17,747 bases of DNA from Lachnospiraceae bacterium UBA7480 (GTDB taxonomy: Bacteria; Bacillota; Clostridia; Lachnospirales; Lachnospiraceae), in NCBI GenBank assembly GCA_002479655.1, contig DLOQ01000030.1, positions 25,266-43,012 on the forward strand, in the 5' to 3' direction. Shown piece after piece: positions 1-8,389 of the stretch. Position 1 is the stretch's first letter; each line of letters begins with the position of its first letter. The notes under the pieces are model-generated. The model had not been told where the DNA came from, did no database searches, and was given only the letters and a program-made list of their open reading frames with translations. The position numbers were made by a program, and so were the translations under genes.

Positions 1-235
1 ACAGAGGCAGAGGATCGGAATTGCAAGGGCGCTTTATCATGATCCTGAACTTCTGGTTTTTGACGAAGCGACAAGCGCGCTTGATAATGAAACAGAGGCG
101 GCAATTATGGAAGCAATCAACTCCCTGAAGGGGAGGAAGACGATGGTAATCATTGCGCATCGGCTGAAGACGATAGAGAACTGTGATATTTTATACAGGG
201 TAGAAAATGGAAAGATAGAAAAGGTAACGGAGTAA
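1..235 (+). CDS. ABC transporter ATP-binding/permease, C-terminal fragment (5' end outside window)
   Basis: Open from the window edge (first full codon at 2) to a TAA at 233-235. It encodes the end of an ABC ATPase domain: the tail of the signature region (QRQR), then a Walker B helix ([12 protein letters not shown]), then the switch histidine in IIAHRL. The remainder of the protein, including Walker A and any membrane domain, is upstream of the window. The fragment closely resembles the end of the complete ABC protein at 8390-10198: by hand alignment about 48 of the first 69 residues are identical, including the less universal NCD after the H-loop. It is therefore probably a half-size exporter of the PglK/MsbA type that moves lipid-linked glycan across the membrane. 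The GT4 gene starts 8 bases after the stop. The ATPase identity is sure; the flippase role is inferred. Confidence 0.9.
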   Translation, partial: QRQRIGIARALYHDPELLVFDEATSALDNETEAAIMEAINSLKGRKTMVIIAHRLKTIENCDILYRVENGKIEKVTE

Positions 236-243
236 AGCTGCTA

Positions 244-1380
244 ATGAAGATCGCGATTATTCTGCCTCATTTTTATCCTTATGTGGGCGGAGCCGAAAAA
301 ATGTTTTATGATCTGGCAACAGGACTTGTGAAGCTGGGACATGAAGTTCATGTGGTGGCAAGGAATGTCGGAGAAGAATATCTGGGTTACAGGAAGATCG
401 ACGGCATGGAGATCTGGTATTGTCCATGGAGATCGATGTTTGGTCATCCGTTTCCCAAAGAAAGTGATATTGAACCGCATATTTCGTGGTGCGACATTGT
501 GCATACCTCGATCTTTACGACATCTCCGGTCGTCAGCAGACTTGCGCGAAAATATCACAAACCGTCTGTACTGACGATCTATGAGGCAAGAGGATGGAAA
601 TGGTACTGGGCGGATAATGTTATCAGAGCGACGGTGTTTTTTCTGGTGGAACAATACACCTGCCGGAGACGATTTGACCGATACCATGCGATTTCTGATG
701 CTACTAAGAGGGATGTTGAGCGTTATATGGGAAAGAAAAATGTGACAAGGGTATATCTTGCCAATGAGCTTGGAAAGACAGAGAATACTTCTGATTTTTC
801 ACTGCGTGGATATTTCGGACTGCCGGAGGACGCCAAGGTGTTTTTATACTATGGAAGACCGGGAAAAACAAAGGGAATCCATATCTATGAACAGGCAATT
901 ACAGAAGTAAATAAGCGCATAAAGGCGCTTTCAGCACAGGGAATATATTTTTGCTTTTTATTGGGTAAGGAGCCGGAGGATCTGCGTGAGGCGTTTCTCA
1001 AAAAGATCAAACAAAACCGTCTGGAGGATATTGTCAGGGTACGAAATTCGGTGGAAAGAAAGGATCTGGAGGCATGTATTCGTCAGGCGGATACGGTGGT
1101 GGTGCCGTCTTTAACGGAAGGATTTGGATTTAGCGCTTTAGAGGCATGTCAGATTGGAACAAGGCTGATCTACAGTGACGGGGGATCGCTGCCGGAGGTG
1201 GCTTACGGGACCTGCCGTTCCTTTAAAAACAGGGACGTAATGGATCTTGCCGATAAACTGATTGCAGTAATAGAGGATAGAGAGGATGCGTTTTTAAATA
1301 TTCCCGAAAAAACATTTACGTATGAAGAAATGTTAAATGGAATTATCAGAATATATGAGGAAGCGGTGGAAAAATGTTAA
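244..1380 (+). CDS. GT4-family glycosyltransferase
   Basis: A soluble GT-B-fold enzyme of 378 residues that would transfer a sugar from a nucleotide-sugar to a glycan intermediate at the cytoplasmic membrane face. The N-terminus (KIAIILPHFYPYVGGAEK, residues 2-19) is the typical first strand plus glycine loop of family GT4. LYYGRPGKTKGI near 201-212 is the donor-domain hinge region. The EX7E motif is present as TEGFGFSALE, with Glu292 and Glu300. Length is normal for GT4. GGAG at 229-232 precedes the ATG by 11 bases. The last codons overlap the next gene by 7 bases (ATG at 1374, stop at 1378), which suggests translational coupling. Donor and acceptor cannot be read from the sequence. Confidence 0.93.
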   Translation: MKIAIILPHFYPYVGGAEKMFYDLATGLVKLGHEVHVVARNVGEEYLGYRKIDGMEIWYCPWRSMFGHPFPKESDIEPHISWCDIVHTSIFTTSPVVSRLARKYHKPSVLTIYEARGWKWYWADNVIRATVFFLVEQYTCRRRFDRYHAISDATKRDVERYMGKKNVTRVYLANELGKTENTSDFSLRGYFGLPEDAKVFLYYGRPGKTKGIHIYEQAITEVNKRIKALSAQGIYFCFLLGKEPEDLREAFLKKIKQNRLEDIVRVRNSVERKDLEACIRQADTVVVPSLTEGFGFSALEACQIGTRLIYSDGGSLPEVAYGTCRSFKNRDVMDLADKLIAVIEDREDAFLNIPEKTFTYEEMLNGIIRIYEEAVEKC

Positions 1381-3503
1381 TTTGTTTATGGATTTTAGGA
1401 ATGATAACATCATTTCTTATGACAGCATTGATATACAGGAGAGCAGAGGTCGGGCGGATTCTTATCGTTTCCCAAGGGTTTTATTACTGCCTTTATATTG
1501 TTATCAGCGGATTGATGATATGGATCAATCATTTTGATTTGCTGCGGGGGACTCTGGGCACGTTATTGATCGAGGTGACAGTGATTGGCGTTTTGTGCTT
1601 TTTTCAAAGCACTATTTGTCGTAACAATAAAATATTGCGGCGGCTGAAATTGTATCGGGAGGAAGGTCTGCGTTTTACTCTTTCCTGGAAGAAATATCTT
1701 CCGCTTGCAATAATATTAGCTCTTAGTGCATTTTTAGTACATGAGAAAGCCGGTTTTTACGGAACCGGACAGGATCAGGGATTATACCAGATCCGCGCAA
1801 TGATGTATATGGGTGGGTATAATGATAATATCATAGATTTCCCGGAATATTATTATGTGGAAAATAACTGGGAGAAAAGCGAATATCTGCGGATACTCGA
1901 AGATATGGATGGGTATTACCTGCTTAAGGAGGATGGTTTTGAGAATGCCAATGAAGTAAATGGCATCCTGCATGGCATTGCCACGTTTCCTGCACTTCTG
2001 GGATTGTGGGGAAAGATGTTTGGTTTAAGCAATATGCCTGGCATTTTGACGGTATTATATCTTCTGGTGCTTGCCAATGTATGGCTGATTGGGGACAATC
2101 TGGGATTTAAGCAATGGGTGAACTGGCTCATGGCATCCTTTATGGCAGTGTGTCCGGTTATTGTATGGAGCGCCCAACAGACATTGACAGAGATGGGATT
2201 TACCTTGATGATCTGCGCGTTTTTTGAGTTGATGACCGAAAATTCTAAAAAGAAGGTATATTTCTGGTCGGTGATCCCGCTGCTGGCGGCATGTTACTAT
2301 CATGTGATATTTACAGTGTTGATCCCGCTGTTTGTTGTGCTTTATCTGACTAATTATCTGCAGAGTAAAAAGCGAGGATTTCTGTCGGCACTGATGCTTC
2401 TGATGGTTGGTTATGCTACAGGGTATTCCATGATGCAAAGTACGGCGTTGCATTATACGATGAAAAATTTTCAGCAGTTGTTCAGTAAGTCAAGGAATCT
2501 TCTAAACGAGGGTAATATTGAAGCGGTGATCTGGATCGCATCTGCAGTTGTTTTTGAGGTGGCTTTGATTTTATGGCAAAAAGAAGTACGAAGGATGTTG
2601 TTCCCATGGTGGAGTAGGATTAGAGGGAGTTTTTCGGCCAAAAAGACCGTAGGCTGGGTGCTTCGTGTAGTGACGCTGTTATTGATCTTCTTTTTTGTTT
2701 ATAAGGGGGTCAAGGCATACCGTATGGATATGTGGCCTATGAAGCTGAGCGTTATGGGGTATCTGGTCATGACAGGTTATGTAATGGTGCCGGCAATGGT
2801 GCTTGGGATATGGCTGAAAGCCGGCAACGCGCTGCGTGATCGTAATGTGATGACGTTTGTGTTGAGCTGCTTCTATGTGATGGTTTTCTATTGCGGTGTT
2901 TTGTGGGTCTTGATTTATTATTATTATTATTACGCAAGATACCTTTCGCCGTTTGTAGTTCTAATTCTGATCATGGGAGGATATTTTTTAAACCGCATAC
3001 CGTGGCAGATAGCAGTGCCGGTCTGCCTGTGCATGATCACATTGGTCAAATCGCAGAGCAGTCTGCTATATAATGCGCAGGATCTGACTTATATTAGTTA
3101 TGAGCAATTGGAGGAAATTGCAGCTTTGATAGGGGATCAAAGAGTGGATCCGGAAGATGATCCGATGATCCAGAAAGATGTGATCCTGATCTATGATCAG
3201 GGGTATCACAGTCCACGTATCTTTGCGCTTGCCCTGAAGGCACTGACAGGCGCTGATGTCCTGTATCTGAATTATGACCGGATGTCAGTGCAGCTGATGG
3301 AATGCCGGGCAAGGTATGAAGATATTTATGTGGTGCAGTATAATCTGGGACGGTTTAAACCGGAGGATGAGAAATGGACATTTTTATACTGGGGAGTTAT
3401 GAAAACATCTTTATATGATAATTTTGTGGAAAGCGGGCTGCCGTATGCGAAGGAGGCGGTAACGCTTAAAACCCCGTTATCGCTGTTGATCTATAATCAA
3501 TAA
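1374..3503 (+). CDS. Large polytopic membrane protein, GT-C-like putative glycosyltransferase
   Basis: A 709-residue integral membrane protein with roughly a dozen hydrophobic segments over residues 1-570 and a soluble C-terminal domain (about 575-709). A hydrophilic loop after the early membrane segments carries FYGTGQDQGLYQIRAMMYMGG (Asp134 in TGQDQG). This resembles the acidic first extracytoplasmic loop of GT-C enzymes, which use polyprenyl-phosphate sugars. I found no decisive family motif, so GT-C is inferred from topology, this loop and the neighbour: a GtrB-like polyprenyl-phosphate-sugar synthase starts 18 bases downstream. A run of six tyrosines (515-520), coded by a TAT repeat, precedes ARYLSPF. 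Translation is probably coupled to the GT4 gene through the 7-base overlap. Alternatives are a polymerase or ligase; the exact role is unknown. Confidence 0.85.
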   Translation: MLICLWILGMITSFLMTALIYRRAEVGRILIVSQGFYYCLYIVISGLMIWINHFDLLRGTLGTLLIEVTVIGVLCFFQSTICRNNKILRRLKLYREEGLRFTLSWKKYLPLAIILALSAFLVHEKAGFYGTGQDQGLYQIRAMMYMGGYNDNIIDFPEYYYVENNWEKSEYLRILEDMDGYYLLKEDGFENANEVNGILHGIATFPALLGLWGKMFGLSNMPGILTVLYLLVLANVWLIGDNLGFKQWVNWLMASFMAVCPVIVWSAQQTLTEMGFTLMICAFFELMTENSKKKVYFWSVIPLLAACYYHVIFTVLIPLFVVLYLTNYLQSKKRGFLSALMLLMVGYATGYSMMQSTALHYTMKNFQQLFSKSRNLLNEGNIEAVIWIASAVVFEVALILWQKEVRRMLFPWWSRIRGSFSAKKTVGWVLRVVTLLLIFFFVYKGVKAYRMDMWPMKLSVMGYLVMTGYVMVPAMVLGIWLKAGNALRDRNVMTFVLSCFYVMVFYCGVLWVLIYYYYYYARYLSPFVVLILIMGGYFLNRIPWQIAVPVCLCMITLVKSQSSLLYNAQDLTYISYEQLEEIAALIGDQRVDPEDDPMIQKDVILIYDQGYHSPRIFALALKALTGADVLYLNYDRMSVQLMECRARYEDIYVVQYNLGRFKPEDEKWTFLYWGVMKTSLYDNFVESGLPYAKEAVTLKTPLSLLIYNQ
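2916..2933 (+). repeat. (TAT)5TAC trinucleotide run coding six tyrosines
   Basis: Five TAT codons followed by TAC lie in frame inside the large membrane protein gene, giving Tyr515-520 at the end of a hydrophobic segment. Gain or loss of a unit would keep the reading frame and change the tyrosine count. Confidence 0.9.
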
Positions 3504-3521
3504 AACAAAGGAGTATAATAT

Positions 3522-4574
3522 ATGAAACTGATCATACAGATCCCCTGTTATAACGAGGCGGATACTTTGGAAATAGCATTAAATGATCTTCCCAAAAAGA
3601 TCGAAGGGATCGATGAGATCGAATATCTGATCATTAATGACGGCAGTCAGGACAAGACTGTGGAGGTCGCTTTGAACTGGGGGGTTCATCATGTTGTCAG
3701 CTTTACCAGAAATAAGGGTCTTGCAAAGGGTTTTATGGCAGGGATAGAAGCATGTCTTTCTTATGGAGCGGACATCATCGTGAACACGGATGCGGATAAT
3801 CAATATTGCGGGGAAGATATTGAGAAGCTGATTACGCCGATCCTGAAGGGAGAAGCGGATATCGTTGTCGGAGAGAGACCGATTGACCAGACGGAGCATT
3901 TTTCATGGATCAAGAAAAAGCTTCAGCACTTTGGAAGCTGGGTAGTGAGAAAGGCATCAAAAACTCAAATCCCGGATGCGCCTTCAGGATTCCGTGCGTT
4001 TTCCAGAGAGGCAGCCATGCATTTTAATGTGATTAATGAATATACCTATACCTTGGAGACGATCGTGCAGGCGGGAAGGAACAAGATGGCGATCACCTCT
4101 GTGCCGGTCAGGACCAATCCGGAGCTGAGGAAGTCAAGGTTATTTAACAGCATCGGTTCTTATATAAAAAAATCCATGTTGACGATCTTAAGGGCATTAT
4201 TGATGTACCGCCCGCTGGCATGCCTGACGGCGGTGGGTGCGATCCCGTTTCTGGCAGGTTTTGCTCTTGGACTCCGATTCCTGACTTACTATCTTAACGG
4301 CAGGAATGCAGGACATATTCAGTCATTGATTTTAGCATGTACGTTGATGATCATGGGATTTATGACGTTTGTTATCGGTATGCTTGCAGATGTATTGAGT
4401 GCAAATCGCAAGATTATTGAGGATGTGCAGTATCATATCAGAAAACTGACATATGATAAGACGGATACAAAGGTATGGCAGGAGGCTGCTACACAGGCGC
4501 TGCAGATAGAGGGGACGGATATAGATGAGGAGGAAAAGCGGAATGGGGAAGAAGCTTCAGAAAGCAATCCCTGA
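3522..4574 (+). CDS. GtrB/DPMS-like GT2 polyprenyl-phosphate sugar synthase
   Basis: A 350-residue family GT2 enzyme expected to load a sugar from a nucleotide donor onto polyprenyl phosphate on the cytoplasmic face. The GT-A domain shows IPCYNE (7-12), NDGS (39-42), the metal-binding DADNQ (90-94) and SGFRAFSRE (155-163), all typical of the dolichol-phosphate-mannose-synthase group. Two membrane segments follow (about 228-250 and 265-290), as in GtrB and related enzymes, then a charged cytoplasmic tail rich in Glu. The ribosome site AAAGGAG at 3507-3513 sits 8 bases before the ATG. It follows the large GT-C-like membrane protein by 18 bases, which suggests that it supplies that protein with its lipid-linked donor. 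The sugar is unknown. Confidence 0.92.
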   Translation: MKLIIQIPCYNEADTLEIALNDLPKKIEGIDEIEYLIINDGSQDKTVEVALNWGVHHVVSFTRNKGLAKGFMAGIEACLSYGADIIVNTDADNQYCGEDIEKLITPILKGEADIVVGERPIDQTEHFSWIKKKLQHFGSWVVRKASKTQIPDAPSGFRAFSREAAMHFNVINEYTYTLETIVQAGRNKMAITSVPVRTNPELRKSRLFNSIGSYIKKSMLTILRALLMYRPLACLTAVGAIPFLAGFALGLRFLTYYLNGRNAGHIQSLILACTLMIMGFMTFVIGMLADVLSANRKIIEDVQYHIRKLTYDKTDTKVWQEAATQALQIEGTDIDEEEKRNGEEASESNP

Positions 4575-4590
4575 GCAGTGGCAGCGGTAT

Positions 4591-4597
4591 GGAAAGG
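4591..4597 (+). promoter_or_regulatory. Ribosome binding site that favours start 4607
   Basis: GGAAAGG lies 9 bases before ATG 4607. The ATG at 4589, six codons earlier, has no purine-rich Shine-Dalgarno sequence ahead of it, and this motif lies inside the longer reading frame. Confidence 0.6.
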
Positions 4598-4606
4598 CAT
4601 GATCCC

Positions 4607-5347
4607 ATGGAGAGTAAAAAACCGACGGTAACCATATATATATTGGTCTATAATAATGCGGGGGAGCTTCCGGCGACGATAGAGTCAGTGATGAAGCAGA
4701 CTTATACGGATGCGGAGGTGATACTCAGCGACGATGGGTCCCAGAATTATGATGTCAGTATTTTGGAGCGGTATGCCGCAGAGCTTAGAAAAAAATACGG
4801 ACAGGTCAGGATCAATCTGAATGAAAAGAATGTCGGAACGGTCAAACATTTAAACAGAGTGCTGAAAATGGCGGAGGGAAGGTATCTGATCAGCTGTTCT
4901 TCCGGAGATATCTTCGCGAAAGAAGATACCATAGAAAAGATCGTCAGGACATTTGAACAAAAGAAGACACTTCTGCTGACGACCAGAAGGATGGATGTTA
5001 TGCCTGAGAAAAAGAAAATCCGTCCTTCCATGCTGACTGGAATGTTGTTGAAGTATGCCCCCGGTATACTCTTGGATTATATGATCAGGAAGAAAAATGT
5101 GCTCAGCGGATGCTGTACATTTTATCAGAAAGAATTATTTGAAACCTATGGATATTTTGACGAGCGGTATCATTTGGTGGAGGATTATCCTTATTATGTG
5201 ATGTTGCTGCAGAAAAAGGTGAAGTTCGGATGGAGCGGTATGGTGAGCATCCATCATCGGATGGGCGGGGTATCCACCGGCAGGATTCACCCAAGTATTT
5301 ATAAGGATATTGAATTGATGCGTTCTTTGTTAAAACAGGACGGCTGA
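4607..5347 (+). CDS. GT2-family glycosyltransferase (soluble)
   Basis: A 246-residue GT-A-fold glycosyltransferase without membrane segments, probably adding one sugar to the lipid-linked oligosaccharide in the cytoplasm. TVTIYILVYNN is the first strand of GT2; DDGS (42-45) binds the nucleotide. The usual DXD is reduced to SSGD (98-101, Asp101), and the likely catalytic-base pair is Glu192-Asp193 in LVEDYPYY. Start 4607 is preferred because GGAAAGG lies 9 bases upstream and it gives the usual short lead into the first strand; an in-frame ATG at 4589 would add six residues. The gap after the preceding stop is 32 bases. Family is clear; specificity is not. Confidence 0.9.
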   Translation: MESKKPTVTIYILVYNNAGELPATIESVMKQTYTDAEVILSDDGSQNYDVSILERYAAELRKKYGQVRINLNEKNVGTVKHLNRVLKMAEGRYLISCSSGDIFAKEDTIEKIVRTFEQKKTLLLTTRRMDVMPEKKKIRPSMLTGMLLKYAPGILLDYMIRKKNVLSGCCTFYQKELFETYGYFDERYHLVEDYPYYVMLLQKKVKFGWSGMVSIHHRMGGVSTGRIHPSIYKDIELMRSLLKQDG

Positions 5348-5418
5348 TGCTCGTGGCGTGGGTTGTCTGAAATTTTACAGGGATACGATGATGTAGAAGG
5401 AAAGGCAGGAGCTTAGAT

Positions 5419-5823
5419 ATGGAGATCAAAAAGTATCCGCTGCAGCAGCATGGCGATTCGAGAGGTCATCTGGTGGCATTGGAAGAGAAGACGGATGTAC
5501 CGTTTGAAATCAAACGTGTATATTATATGTTTGACACGAAAACCGGAATCGTCCGCGGGATGCATGCCCACAAATCTTTGGAACAGCTTTTGGTATGCGT
5601 ACACGGTTCGGTAAAGATCCTTTTAGATGATGGAACAGAGAAGAAGACGGTACTGCTCGATAATCCCTATGAGGGGCTTTATGTATCCAATAATATATGG
5701 CGGGAGATGTCGGAATTTTCGGAAGGCGCGGTACTGATGGTCTTTGCATCAAAATATTATGATGAAGACGATTATATCAGAGATTATGGTGAATTTTTAC
5801 GGTTTGTTGGAAAAAATCCTTAA
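5419..5823 (+). CDS. Cupin sugar 3,4-ketoisomerase, FdtA/QdtA (WxcM-like) family
   Basis: A 134-residue single-domain cupin. The family converts dTDP-4-keto-6-deoxyglucose to the 3-keto isomer, a step towards 3-amino sugars such as Fuc3NAc or Qui3NAc. Diagnostic features are IKRVYYMFD (31-39) and VRGMHAHKSLEQLLVCVHGSVKILLDDG (45-72). His49 and His51 of the HAH motif match the catalytic pair known in this family. AGGAG at 5407-5411 lies 7 bases before the ATG. The 71-base gap upstream holds no gene. The usual partners, a PLP aminotransferase (FdtB/QdtB) and an N-acyltransferase, are not in this window, so either they lie elsewhere or this protein has a variant role. Family assignment is strong; which isomer it makes is unknown. 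Confidence 0.92.
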   Translation: MEIKKYPLQQHGDSRGHLVALEEKTDVPFEIKRVYYMFDTKTGIVRGMHAHKSLEQLLVCVHGSVKILLDDGTEKKTVLLDNPYEGLYVSNNIWREMSEFSEGAVLMVFASKYYDEDDYIRDYGEFLRFVGKNP

Positions 5824-5887
5824 TAACGTGATAGAAAAAAAGACAGGTTATCGCAGTAAAACTGTTCTGATATGGAGGAAAGTTTGA

Positions 5888-6853
5888 ATGGATAAAATAG
5901 CGGTTTTGATCCCGTGCTATAATGAAGAAAAGACCATAGAGAAGGTTGTTAAGGATGCGAAAGAGGCATTGCCAGAGGCAGTCGTCTATGTGTATGACAA
6001 TAATTCTACGGACGCTACGGCTGAATTGGCTAGGAAAGCAGGAGCTGTGGTACGTGATGAGTATCGGCAGGGTAAGGGAAATGTGCTGAGAAGGATGTTT
6101 CGCGAGATTGATGCACAGTGCTATATTATGGTGGATGGGGATGATACCTATCCGATGGAGTATGCCTCGGAGATGGCGTCGCTTGTGCTGGAGAAGAATA
6201 TTGATATGGTGGTAGGCGACCGGCTTTCTTCAACTTATTTTACGGAAAACAAGCGGCCGTTCCATAACATGGGCAATTCTGTGGTAAGGAGCGCTATTAA
6301 CCGGCTGTTTGGCTGTGAGATCAAGGATATTATGACCGGATACCGGGCTTTGTCCTATGAATTTGTCAAGAGTTATCCGGTACTTAGCAGAGGGTTTGAA
6401 ATTGAAACGGAGATGACGATCCATGCAGTCTTTAATCAGATGGCGATTGAAAACGTAGTGGTGGAATACCGCGACCGTCCGGAAGGCAGCGAGTCGAAAT
6501 TAAATACCTATTCTGACGGCTTTAAAGTGCTTTCCACAATTATCAAGTTATATAAAGATTATAAGCCGCTGTCTTTTTTTTCGGTATTGGCATCTGTAAT
6601 GACTATTATTGCGGCGGTGATGTTTCTTTGGGTATTTGCACGGTTTTTAAACAGCGGTTTGGTGGAGAATATGCCGACGCTGGTAGTCAGCGGATTTATT
6701 GAACTTGCCGCATTGCAGGCGTTCTTTGCGGGGATGATCTTATCAGATATGGTGACGAAGAAACGGCGGGAATTTGAAATGCATCTACTGGCGATTAATC
6801 AGAAGAAGCGGGAGATTCTTGTCGCTGCAGGCATCAGTGAGAAAGAATCATAA
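5888..6853 (+). CDS. DPMS/DPG-synthase-like GT2 with two C-terminal membrane segments
   Basis: A 321-residue GT2 enzyme expected to make a polyprenyl-phosphate sugar. Its GT-A domain shows IPCYNEEKTI (8-17), DNNSTD (37-42) in place of the more common DDGS, the metal-binding DGDD (83-86) followed by TYP, and MTGYRALS in the acceptor region. Two hydrophobic segments (about 229-251 and 264-288) anchor the C-terminus, followed by a basic end. GGAGG at 5874-5878 lies 9 bases before the ATG. It is followed after 87 bases by a GT-C-like membrane protein, its likely user. The frame downstream of the stop stays open in the same phase up to the TAA directly before the next gene. A T8 tract lies at 6574-6581. 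Confidence 0.92.
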   Translation: MDKIAVLIPCYNEEKTIEKVVKDAKEALPEAVVYVYDNNSTDATAELARKAGAVVRDEYRQGKGNVLRRMFREIDAQCYIMVDGDDTYPMEYASEMASLVLEKNIDMVVGDRLSSTYFTENKRPFHNMGNSVVRSAINRLFGCEIKDIMTGYRALSYEFVKSYPVLSRGFEIETEMTIHAVFNQMAIENVVVEYRDRPEGSESKLNTYSDGFKVLSTIIKLYKDYKPLSFFSVLASVMTIIAAVMFLWVFARFLNSGLVENMPTLVVSGFIELAALQAFFAGMILSDMVTKKRREFEMHLLAINQKKREILVAAGISEKES

Positions 6854-6940
6854 GCGTTGAAGAAGCTGTTTTGTCAAAGCTGTAAAGAATGGAACGGAGG
6901 ATCGAAGAGATCAGCCAATAGAATCAAAGAGATGGAGTAA

Positions 6941-8344
6941 ATGAAACAAACAATCATTGAGAAAGAAAATAAAAGCAGCCGTATGGAGCATAAACAGGAC
7001 GGATTGCCGGAAACAGGGCTTCCTCTTGTGGTATGCCTTATCTTTTATGTGACAATGTGTTTCATTTATGGACCGCAGCTTGGGGCTGATTCTAATGGAT
7101 ATATCCATATGATATCGGCAAGAGAACCGGTATATCCGTTGTTCCTGATGATATTCCGGTCGGTTTTTGGGGAGTCGCGGTACCTGTATGCGGTGGTGTT
7201 TGTGCAGAATCTATTGATGGCGTTTGCTGTATGGTATTTGACGATGTATCTGAGACAGAAATATGCATGGAAAGAATGGATGACTTATGTGATGATAGCC
7301 ATGCATTTTGCGGTTGCGCTGCTTTGCCAGTTTGCTGCAGGAAGGGCATCCATTTATCCGAACAGCATACTGACAGAAGGGCTCACGCTATCTCTATGGC
7401 TGATCTTTATTACGTTCCTGTTAAAAGCGTTGTGGGAGAAGCATATGCGTTATGTGCTTTATGCGCTTATACTGGCAGCTGTCATGATGGATGTCAGAAA
7501 ACAGATGGCGGTGGGCTATATTGTATTGTTTGCAGTTTTGCTGCTTGGCTGGATCGGACAAAAGGGATATTTTAGGCGGATGGCTGCCGTTGTGGGGATG
7601 ATTCTATGCAGTATCCTGCTTGCATTGGGCGGGACAAGATCATACAATTATGTGATGCGGGGCGAATTTACGCAGAATACAAGAGATATGAACCTTGTGC
7701 TTACCACTTCGTTATATATAGCGGATAAAGAGGATGCGGCATTGATTGAAGAACCCGTGGTACGGGAGCTTTTTCGGCAGGTGATGGAGATTCTGGAAGA
7801 AAAGGAATGCAATTACCGCTTCGCCAAGTCAGGATGGCGCAATCTGGAAGCGCACTATGGCGCGCATTATGACAAGATCACGATCGACACAACGGGTCCT
7901 ATGTTTATCGAATACGCTATGGAGCAGGGGTTTGCTGAAGGCTTGGAGGCAGAGCAGGAAGCAGACCGGATGAGCGGTGTCATCGTAAGTTCGCTGCTGG
8001 CAGACAATATCGGGACGTATATCAAGGTATATCTTTCTTCTGTGGGAAACGGACTGATCAATTCAGTGGCAAAGAGAAACTCATTGCTAGACTGGTATGC
8101 GCTTTGCGCTTATCTTATCTATTCCGGACTGATGGTGGCCTGTCTTCTGAAACAAGAAACAAGGCGTGCCGGTTTGTTTGGAATGACTGTTTTTATCTGT
8201 ATCGGAGTTAATGTCGGTGTGACGGCAGCGCTTATTTTCTGCCAGACCAGATATATGATTTATAATATGGCATTATTTTATATGGCGGGAGTTCTGATGC
8301 TTTATGAGTGGGGGAAGAGGCGGAAAGGGAAAAAGGATCTTTGA
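6941..8344 (+). CDS. Polytopic membrane protein, GT-C-like putative glycosyltransferase
   Basis: A 467-residue integral membrane protein with about ten hydrophobic segments and one large hydrophilic loop (about 235-345). After the first membrane segment it reads GADSNGYIHMISAREPVYPLFL: an acidic loop residue (Asp50) followed by an R-x-P-x-YP-like motif (61-66), a pattern seen in GT-C enzymes of the PMT/ArnT superfamily. This suggests extracytoplasmic sugar transfer from a polyprenyl phosphate, consistent with the synthase gene just upstream. GGAG at 6934-6937 is only 3 bases from the ATG, an unusually tight spacing; the internal Met15 (6983) has no better site, so 6941 is kept. I do not recognise a named family; GT-C is an inference. 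Confidence 0.85.
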   Translation: MKQTIIEKENKSSRMEHKQDGLPETGLPLVVCLIFYVTMCFIYGPQLGADSNGYIHMISAREPVYPLFLMIFRSVFGESRYLYAVVFVQNLLMAFAVWYLTMYLRQKYAWKEWMTYVMIAMHFAVALLCQFAAGRASIYPNSILTEGLTLSLWLIFITFLLKALWEKHMRYVLYALILAAVMMDVRKQMAVGYIVLFAVLLLGWIGQKGYFRRMAAVVGMILCSILLALGGTRSYNYVMRGEFTQNTRDMNLVLTTSLYIADKEDAALIEEPVVRELFRQVMEILEEKECNYRFAKSGWRNLEAHYGAHYDKITIDTTGPMFIEYAMEQGFAEGLEAEQEADRMSGVIVSSLLADNIGTYIKVYLSSVGNGLINSVAKRNSLLDWYALCAYLIYSGLMVACLLKQETRRAGLFGMTVFICIGVNVGVTAALIFCQTRYMIYNMALFYMAGVLMLYEWGKRRKGKKDL

Positions 8345-8389
8345 CGAACCGGAGCAGCTGAATGCCTTACAGGAGGGATAAATAATCAT

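Noticed and set aside
6857..6940. Open frame of 27 codons (TTG start) between the second synthase and the second GT-C-like gene
   Set aside because: No ribosome site and no recognisable sequence; being open over 84 bases is not unusual. The shared phase with both neighbours is probably chance.
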